Assembly (NCBI GenBank): GCA_903875465.1
Contig: CAIQWB010000087.1
Span: forward strand, 1-40,665
Source of the DNA: an uncultured Verrucomicrobia subdivision 3 bacterium
GTDB lineage: Bacteria; Verrucomicrobiota; Verrucomicrobiia; Limisphaerales; UBA11358
Length of the DNA: 40,665 nt
Direction: 5' to 3'
The position numbers and the translations under genes are program-made. Under the pieces are notes generated by a model, which was given only the letters and a program-made list of their open reading frames with translations, had not been told where the DNA came from and did not search any database. Below are positions 35,108-40,665 of this stretch, piece by piece. Positions within the stretch are counted from its first letter, which is position 1. Each line of letters opens with the position of its first letter.

Positions 35108-35976
35108 AAATTTAAAACTACATCGCGCGATACTGCGCGTGGTTGCCAGTTTTCACGACTATTTTGCGTAAAAACCAAGCCCTGATTTTAGCCCATGGAA
35201 GCTCTTAGTAAAGTTCAAATTGCGCGTCTTGCACCTCGTCAGCCCGGTGCGAATCCTCACCGCGCCCTCCACGTGGATGCACGGAAAGCTGCCGCTCTGC
35301 TGGAGCCAAACGGCCTGGCTGCCTTGTTAAGCCGTCCATAGGATAAGGAGCCCGAGCGGAGCTGCCCCTTGAACTAACCAATCGGCACTTGCCCCCATCA
35401 ACCTTCATAAACTCGTCGTCGCCGCCTGCTGTTTCCCCTTCCGGAACTTGGCCACGCCACCCTTAAACCGTCCCCCCTTCAAATGGCGTTTCCAAAGCCA
35501 ACGAAGTTTCATTCAAGGCGACCAGAAAATCCGTGGTTTTATTAAGATTTACCCCATGCAGTCTGCCATTACGCGTTTCTTTTGACAAAATCACCCCGCC
35601 ACCATATACTCATCATCAGAGTGCATTGAATGGGTTCTTTGACAATTCTCGGAGGATTTTAAAAATTCGTTCCCCTTAGCGAAATTCGCGGATTAAATCC
35701 CGCAAGTCCGAGTGGTTCCGACCAATCCCCCACAAAACATGATTCTCGCCACCGCATGCCGCAAAAATGCCCGTGACTGCGGCCGCAAGGTCCACAGTCA
35801 AATCCAGCTCAGTCGTGTCTAATCGTGCCTTTGCCGGTTTTCGACCATGGACCTTGGACTTCTCCGTAAACCCCCGCCCTGTCGGTCAGAATCACTACAA
35901 CCCATTGTAAACAAATAAGTTCCTTGAAATTATGATAAAATCCCGTCAAGCCTCGTCAACCCCGCTCCCCGCCCGA
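35108..35976. other. 869-bp intergenic region without a convincing gene
   Basis: This stretch lies between the pgk start and the stop codon of the MlaF-like gene. A 67-codon minus-strand frame (35205-35408) has no domain and poor context, so it is not called. A consensus promoter reading rightwards lies at 35582-35610 (listed separately). Downstream of it are a ten-codon mini-frame (MGSLTILGGF, ATG at about 35629) and pieces of alternating inverted sequence such as GGTCCAC and GACCATGGACC. Motifs like TTAGCGAAATTCGCGGATTAA look like interspersed repeats. Confidence 0.5.
35582..35610 (+). promoter_or_regulatory. consensus sigma-70-type promoter with no gene downstream
   Basis: TTGACA (35582-35587) is separated by exactly 17 bp from TATACT (35605-35610). 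This is a perfect -35 and a 5/6 -10 at optimal spacing. Transcription would start near 35617 and run toward the convergent MlaF-like gene 360 bp away, with no protein gene in between. It could drive a small RNA or an antisense transcript, or be fortuitous. Confidence 0.5.
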
Positions 35977-36768
35977 TTAAATTTGGCCGCGGCTGCTGGG
36001 CCAAGCTTGTCCTGCGTCCAAAATGCTTGTCGCCGGGGCAATTCGCGCCTGCAAAAATTGTTGCACCCGCGGGTCCGGGTTGCCCCAGATCACTGTTGGC
36101 GTCCCGATGGCGATAATCCGCCCCTCCTCCAGCATTGCAATCCGCTGGGCCAGGCCGGACGCCAGGTCGCGGTCATGAGTGACAATCACGGAGGTCGCGT
36201 GGGTCCGCGTGTTGAGTTTTAAAATATCCTCGGCAATGTTCACGGCGGAAAGTGGGTCGAGCTCGCTGGTTGGCTCATCGTAGAAAATGAGTTGTGGCTC
36301 AATGGCCAGTGCCCGGGCTATGGCAACCCGCTTGCGCATCCCGCCGGAGAGTTCATCCGGCATTTTTTTTTGGGTGCCAGCCAGCCCGACCTCAGCGAGA
36401 TCCCGCGCCACGATGGCCGCAATTTCGGCGGGCGGTTTGAGATGATGTTCGGACAGATAAAAGCCGACGTTTTCGCCGACGGTCATGGAGGTAAGCAGCG
36501 CACCAGACTGGAAGACCATGGCCACGCGGTAGCGCGTGGTAAGGTCCGGTGCTTGCACCGGCTGGCTATCGATCAAAATCTCTCCCTGATCGGGTATTTC
36601 CAGCCCGATAAGCTGCCGGAGGAGGACGGATTTGCCACAACCGCTCGGCCCCATGATTACAAAAATTTCTCCAGGGTTGACCGTGAAATCAACCCCCTGA
36701 AGCACGGCCATGCCATCGTAACTCTTGTAAAGTCCGTGGACCGACAAACTAATACCCGGTAGGCTCAC
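35977..36768 (-). CDS. ABC transporter ATPase, MlaF/Ttg2A-like
   Basis: The 263-residue ATPase has Walker A GPSGCGKS (40-47), the Q-loop in [19 protein letters not shown], signature [16 protein letters not shown] (139 onward), Walker [13 protein letters not shown] and the H-loop VIVTHD. The [10 protein letters not shown] section is typical of the MlaF group that drives phospholipid movement with MlaE permease and MCE-domain MlaD. Glu replaces the usual Gly in PTSGLDP. Unlike most mla loci, no permease or MCE gene lies alongside; instead it overlaps the DnaJ-like gene by 4 bp (ATGA). Confidence 0.85.
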   Translation of the reverse strand: MSLPGISLSVHGLYKSYDGMAVLQGVDFTVNPGEIFVIMGPSGCGKSVLLRQLIGLEIPDQGEILIDSQPVQAPDLTTRYRVAMVFQSGALLTSMTVGENVGFYLSEHHLKPPAEIAAIVARDLAEVGLAGTQKKMPDELSGGMRKRVAIARALAIEPQLIFYDEPTSELDPLSAVNIAEDILKLNTRTHATSVIVTHDRDLASGLAQRIAMLEEGRIIAIGTPTVIWGNPDPRVQQFLQARIAPATSILDAGQAWPSSRGQI

Positions 36769-37745
36769 CCCATTTTCCGGGGGTTAAAGGTGGCTTGGGC
36801 CGCCAGTTGTTTCCACAAAACCTCGTCCGCTGGGCTGACCTTAAGCGGGATTTGGATCGAGGCCTCGACATAAAGATCGCCGCGTTTGGTGCCACCAGCC
36901 GGCAAGCCCTTGCCCCGAACGCGAAGTTTTTGGCCCGACTGAAAGCCAGGAGGGACTTTGACGGAAACCCTGCCTTCGAGGGTGGGCACGGGAACGGTCG
37001 CGCCGAGCACGGCTTCCCACGGGGCCAACTCGAGCTGGCCGAGCAGATCAGTGCCGTTGACCTGCCAGTCGGGGTGCTGGGCGTAGCGAACGCGTAAATA
37101 GATGTCGCCGGCACTGCCGCCATTTGCCCCCTCGCCGCCTTTGCCGGCGACGCGGATCGACTGGCCAGCCTGGACACCCTGCGGAATACGCACTTGGTAG
37201 GTTTCGGTTTCTTCCTGGCCGGTCTGGTTGTTGGTGCGCCGCACAGAAATGGCCCGCTGGGCGCCTTGGAGGACCTCATCCAAGGTGATAAGAATGTCGC
37301 CTTGAATATCCCGGCCGCGCTGGGCGGCCTGGGCAGATGCTTCCTTGGCAAACGGTGAGCCGCCGGATGACCGGCCAGCCCGGCCCCCAAAAAACTGTTC
37401 AAAAAAGTCGCTAAATCCAGTGCCTTCAAACCGGAAATCATCTCCACCGCCAGACGCTCCCGAGGCGGAAGGCCGGTTGGCACCGCGACCTGTGGAGGGT
37501 CTTTGGGCTCCGCCGGTTTTCCAATCAGCGCCGAGCTGGTCATATTTCCGGCGGCTCTCAGGATTACTCAGGACCTCATTGGCCTCATTGATCTCCTTGA
37601 ATTTTTCCTCGGCGGACTTTTTATCCTTGGCGACATCCGGATGATATTTCCGCGCCATGGCGCGGAAAGCTTTCTTAATGTCATCGTCCGTCGCCTGGGG
37701 AGAGACTCCCAAGACACGGTAATAGTCTTTGAAGTCAGCGGCCAT
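36765..37745 (-). CDS. DnaJ-family co-chaperone, CbpA-like (no zinc finger)
   Basis: This J-domain protein stimulates the ATPase of DnaK. Residues 5-72 form the J-domain, with HPD at 35-37. A Gly/Ser/Phe-rich linker (about 75-150) follows, then two beta-sandwich substrate domains starting at [20 protein letters not shown]. The Cys-rich zinc region of true DnaJ is absent, so it is CbpA-type, 326 residues. It overlaps grpE by 11 bp and the MlaF-like gene by 4 bp. Its linkage to grpE suggests it is a working partner of the DnaK-GrpE machine here; dnaK is not in the window. Confidence 0.93.
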   Translation of the reverse strand: MAADFKDYYRVLGVSPQATDDDIKKAFRAMARKYHPDVAKDKKSAEEKFKEINEANEVLSNPESRRKYDQLGADWKTGGAQRPSTGRGANRPSASGASGGGDDFRFEGTGFSDFFEQFFGGRAGRSSGGSPFAKEASAQAAQRGRDIQGDILITLDEVLQGAQRAISVRRTNNQTGQEETETYQVRIPQGVQAGQSIRVAGKGGEGANGGSAGDIYLRVRYAQHPDWQVNGTDLLGQLELAPWEAVLGATVPVPTLEGRVSVKVPPGFQSGQKLRVRGKGLPAGGTKRGDLYVEASIQIPLKVSPADEVLWKQLAAQATFNPRKMG

Positions 37746-38280
37746 GATGCGCAGGTTCAGCGGCAGTGAGATTGTTTACGATGATTTTGGCCGGGCGCAG
37801 TACCTTTGTGCCTTTGCGGTAACCACGCTGGATGACTTGCAGAATGGCGCGGTCGGGTTGCGCCGGATCACACCCTTGGGAAAGGGCCTCATGCTGGTGC
37901 GGGTCGAAGGGCTGGCCCGTGATTTCCGCACTCGCGACGCCCTGCTGGCGTAGCAACTGCTGCAGTTGTTGCAAGGTCATGGCCACTCCCTGATAAAATG
38001 GCGTGAGTTCTGAAGCCCCCCCCACAGCCAGGGCGCGTTCCAGATTGTCAATAACCGGCAACAACTCGACGATAAACGACTCCTTTTGGGCGCTGGCCCG
38101 GGTCTCGCTTTCCAACCGGCTGCGTCGCTTGAAGTTTTCAAAGTCGGCAGCCAGGCGCAAATGCAAATCCTTTTGCCCGGCCAGATCCTGCCGGAGGGCA
38201 TTCAACTCGCTGGCCGCAGCGGCGGCGCTGGGCTGGGACACCGGGCTTGCCGGGGGCGGATCGGAAATTTCAATATTCAT
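37735..38280 (-). CDS. grpE: nucleotide exchange factor GrpE
   Basis: GrpE releases ADP from DnaK. The 181-residue protein has a Pro/Ala-rich, probably disordered N-terminus, a long helix ([20 protein letters not shown]), the family signature [29 protein letters not shown], and a beta-domain ending [17 protein letters not shown]. It is the first gene of the grpE-dnaJ-mlaF-like operon and overlaps the dnaJ-like start by 11 bp. No heat-shock operator (CIRCE-like) was seen upstream. Confidence 0.94.
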   Translation of the reverse strand: MNIEISDPPPASPVSQPSAAAAASELNALRQDLAGQKDLHLRLAADFENFKRRSRLESETRASAQKESFIVELLPVIDNLERALAVGGASELTPFYQGVAMTLQQLQQLLRQQGVASAEITGQPFDPHQHEALSQGCDPAQPDRAILQVIQRGYRKGTKVLRPAKIIVNNLTAAEPAHHGR

Positions 38281-38601
38281 AGGCTATGCTTATTTTGCCG
38301 GGTGCGGCTGACGGCCGGAGTGCTCGGTAACCGAAAGTGTTAACCGAAAAAGGAGCGCGGGCCATGGGGTAAAACCCTAACCAAAGCGTGACTGGGGACC
38401 GGATGGCATGCGACAATTGTCGTATGGTAGCGACAGGATATTTTGGCTTAATATCAATAGCAATCAACCATGCATCAATCATAAATTCCCGGCAGCCAGA
38501 CTTTCATGCCGGACCAGCCTGCTGCTGGCATACCATTGCCTGACATAACGAAAAATGGAGCAGGCCCCCCCCCATTGGTCCCGAAATGTAATGAAAATTT
38601 C
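38281..38601. other. divergent intergenic region between grpE and the secreted protein
   Basis: This 321-bp stretch must contain promoters for both flanking genes. No sigma-70 consensus stands out. Two short direct repeats TAACCGAAA lie near 38327-38350, and a 12-bp perfect palindrome at 38411-38422 is listed separately. No small gene is evident. Confidence 0.5.
38411..38422. promoter_or_regulatory. palindromic candidate operator
   Basis: CGACAATTGTCG is a perfect 12-bp palindrome located 180 bp upstream of the secreted-protein start and 131 bp upstream of grpE. A dimeric repressor could bind it. No regulator can be named from this sequence. Confidence 0.35.
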
Positions 38602-40528
38602 ATGAAACCACCAAAAATGCGTAAAGCCCGCTTTGCCTTGTGCAACCTGCTAGCCGTAACAGTCCTGGCCCTGGCGGGTGGGCAAGTTGAATTACGGGCC
38701 GCGAATGTCACGCTGACGGCCAGCGATGCCAACGGCGCGAACACGTCCTTTAACAGCGCCGGCAATTGGAACAACGGCCAGGCGCCATCCGCGAGCAACG
38801 ATTATTTCACGGCCGGTTATCTGTTGCGCACACCGACCATCACCAGCGGCTCGAATACTTTTGGCGGTAACTCCCTGCGACTGGATTTCAGCGCCGCCAG
38901 CCAGTTGGTGGGACTGGCGATGAAATACACCACCAGCGGGTCCGTCCTGGTCAACAACTTGACATTGAATGGTGGCGGAATCTTCAACGGCGTTGGGGGC
39001 ACGATGTCGGTTTATGGGAACATCACCGTCCTGACCAACTCCTACTTTGACCCGCAAGCCAACGGACGCACCCTGGCCATCTATGCGCCAATCAGTGGCG
39101 GTACCACCAATCTCTTGGGCATCCGCGCAGCGGCGGGTTCGGCTGGTGGCATCGTGCAATTGTTGGGCAACAACAGCGCCTATAATGGAAACTGGTATAT
39201 TTGGGGGGTTGGCGACAGTTCCCCCGGTGCGGTATTGCAGGTGGGGAATGGCGGCACCAATGGGACCCTCGGAACCGGAAGAGTCATTAACAATTACTCG
39301 CTGGTGTTTAACCGCTCGGACAATTTCACCGTAAACAACCCCATCAGCGGCCCGGGCACGGTGGTCCAAGCGGGGTCAGGCATAGTAACGCTCACCAGCA
39401 CTGGCAGCTACACCGGTTCAACTACCGTCAGCGGGGGCAGCCTTGCCTTGGGCCCCAACGGAACAATTGCCAGTAGTCCGGCCATTTACCTGGCAACGGG
39501 TACCAGCTTAAATGTTTCCGCAGTCTCAGGGTTTAGTCTCGCCCCGGGGCAGAATTTGGCGGGCTATGGCAGCGTGCTGGGTTCAGTCAACGCATCCTCC
39601 GGTGCGACGATTTCCCCGGGCGGGTCACTGATTTTCAATGGGAATTTGGCCCTCGGCAGTAATTCATTGGTTTTCAATTTAAACGCGCCCAACCTGGTCG
39701 GCGGGCCGAATAGTTTGTTGTTGGTCAATGGCAATCTCACCTTGAACCCCGGAATTACCGTGAACGCGGTTTTCCCCGGCGGGGCACCCGTCACCGGAAC
39801 TTACACGCTTTGCCAATGCACCGGCACGGTGACGGGCAATCCAGCCAATTTGGTTTCCACCCCGGGCAGTAAAGCCGTTTTTTCCATCAACACCGCGACA
39901 TCTCCCGCCGCGATCACCATGACGATTAGCGGCACCAATGCCGTGCCCGCCACGAATTCGGTGCAGATTGTAAAAGTATATCTGGAAGGCGGCCAGTCCA
40001 ATGCCGACGGCCGGGCGGTGACCAACGGCCTGCCGCTTAACCTGCTCCAACCGCAATCCATTGTGCCGTTTTATTATTATTTGGTGGGCGGGGCCGCCAA
40101 TGGGGATGGCACCCTGGGCAGCCTTACCACCTTGCGCCCCGGCTGTTCTGCCATCGGTGGCGGAACAACCTTCGGTCCGGAGTTGACCTTCGGCAACACA
40201 CTCGCCAATTACTATGCCATTTCCAATGGGGTGCCCACCAACAATGTCATGGTGGCGCTGATTAAATATGCCCATGGCGGCACGTCGTTGGCGGTCAATT
40301 GGGCTGCCCCAGGAATTAATGCCACCAATGGCGATGGTCCGGATTACCTCGTTTTTCAGCAAGTCGTGCGGGCCGGCCTGGCGCGACTGGCCACGGCGTA
40401 TCCCGGTGCCAGCCTCGAGCTGGACGGCATGATCTGGGTGCAGGGAGAAACAGACATCGACAACGCAACCGCCACTACTTATGGGACGAACCTGGTTCGC
40501 TTTATTAAAGACGTGCGTTTGAAGGTAT
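38602..40528 (+). pseudogene. secreted beta-strand-repeat protein with sialate O-acetylesterase-like domain, apparently interrupted
   Basis: From ATG 38602 the frame is open to the window end. Residues 1-34 are a signal peptide (basic start, hydrophobic core, LRAA cleavage region). Residues about 35-440 are glycine/asparagine/threonine-rich beta-strand sequence, including an autotransporter-associated repeat (GIVTLTSTGSYTGSTTVSGG). An SGNH-type esterase domain begins near 454, with GGQSNADGR (S466 the likely nucleophile) and WVQGETD (612-618) matching sialate O-acetylesterase blocks. After RFIKDVRLKVS (about residue 643) homology-like sequence stops and unrelated sequence follows, so the catalytic His expected near the domain end is missing. 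I infer an insertion near 40,530. The product would be exported and act on acetylated polysaccharide if intact. Confidence 0.72.
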
Positions 40529-40665
40529 CCGTGTGGCTAACCCCGTATAGGCCAGGTGGGCGGGCCGCACTAAACTGCGGGGGATGTCAGGAGACTTTTT
40601 TGTGGGCGGCTTGCCAAACGGTTGGGGTCAGCTCGGCGACGCGGTTAATGGGCCAGTCGCCGAGT
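40529..40665 (-). mobile_element. right-edge insertion sequence fragment
   Basis: The esterase-like reading ends abruptly near 40,528-40,530. The following DNA starts GTGTGGCTAACCCCGTATAG and contains a CCGCA/TGCGG hairpin just before a minus-strand open frame that enters from beyond the window. This layout suits one end of an IS inside the secreted-protein gene. The exact terminal repeat and target duplication cannot be seen because the other end is outside the window. Confidence 0.5.
40587..40665 (-). CDS. partial C-terminus of a putative transposase
   Basis: Reading leftwards from the window end, 25 codons end at a TGA (40587-40589): LGDWPINRVAELTPTVWQAA then HKKVS. The sequence loosely resembles C-terminal ends of IS66-type transposases, but it is too short to assign a family. 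Its main support is the simultaneous break in the overlapping esterase gene. Confidence 0.35.
   Translation of the reverse strand, partial: LGDWPINRVAELTPTVWQAAHKKVS

Noticed and set aside
38692-40362. Long minus-strand frames of 225 and 227 codons opposite the secreted protein
   Set aside because: The plus-strand frame has a signal peptide and recognisable repeat and esterase motifs; the opposite frames are shadows of its Gly/Asn/Thr-rich codons.
1-40665. CRISPR array
   Set aside because: No regularly spaced short repeats with unique spacers and no cas genes were found.

Overview
The window looks like a chromosomal segment of a Verrucomicrobiota bacterium, probably the Pedosphaera/Limisphaera-like group. 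This is an inference from gene content, not from a marker-gene comparison. Supporting signs are a secreted protein with autotransporter-type beta-strand repeats fused to a sialate O-acetylesterase-like domain, a GH20 hexosaminidase, a pgk-tpiA-secG-oligopeptide transporter operon, and interspersed GC-rich non-coding repeats. The DNA is moderately to highly GC-rich.

Region 1 (about 1-9115) is a defence island. A LysR-type regulator is divergent from a tightly packed five-gene operon: hsdR, hsdM, hsdS (an EcoEI-like type I restriction-modification system), then an ATPase and a small partner. The ATPase carries an N-terminal domain resembling the IF-2 N-terminal region in front of an OLD-like/DUF3696 AAA ATPase. 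The partner has a variant phospholipase-D motif, HxR(x)4D. Spacings in the operon are 3 bp, a 4-bp overlap, 12 bp and 3 bp, so the last two genes are probably co-transcribed with the restriction genes. This ATPase/PLD-like pair is the best candidate for an undescribed system.

Region 2 (9116-11216) is about 2.1 kb of GC-rich DNA with no convincing gene. It holds strong hairpins, one elaborate nested inverted repeat, and two diverged direct copies of a module of about 250 bp. A large structured RNA or a repeat-family accumulation are the main readings. A GCATGC-centred repeat near 10.87 kb has an inverted relative at 186-209, so the two bracket the defence operon.

Region 3 (about 11.2-17.6 kb) is an integrative element inserted at the 3' end of a tRNA-Pro(CGG) gene. 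It encodes a tyrosine recombinase, two small HTH (excisionase-like) proteins, a RecA-like replicative helicase with six TGAACCC repeats immediately beyond its stop codon, and three proteins I do not recognise. Its left end is not resolved; the defence island could be its cargo or could be independent.

Region 4 (17.7-40.7 kb) is ordinary chromosome. On the minus strand is a three-gene RND efflux system (one adaptor, two pump subunits). Then come a small membrane protein, an M14-type peptidase, a leuD-like gene followed directly by a GH20 hexosaminidase, the minus-strand operon pgk-tpiA-secG-oppA-oppB-oppC, a 0.87-kb gap with a consensus promoter but no gene, the minus-strand operon grpE-dnaJ(cbpA-like)-mlaF-like ATPase, and finally the secreted repeat/esterase protein. 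That last gene appears interrupted near 40,530 by an insertion sequence whose transposase C-terminus reaches the window end.
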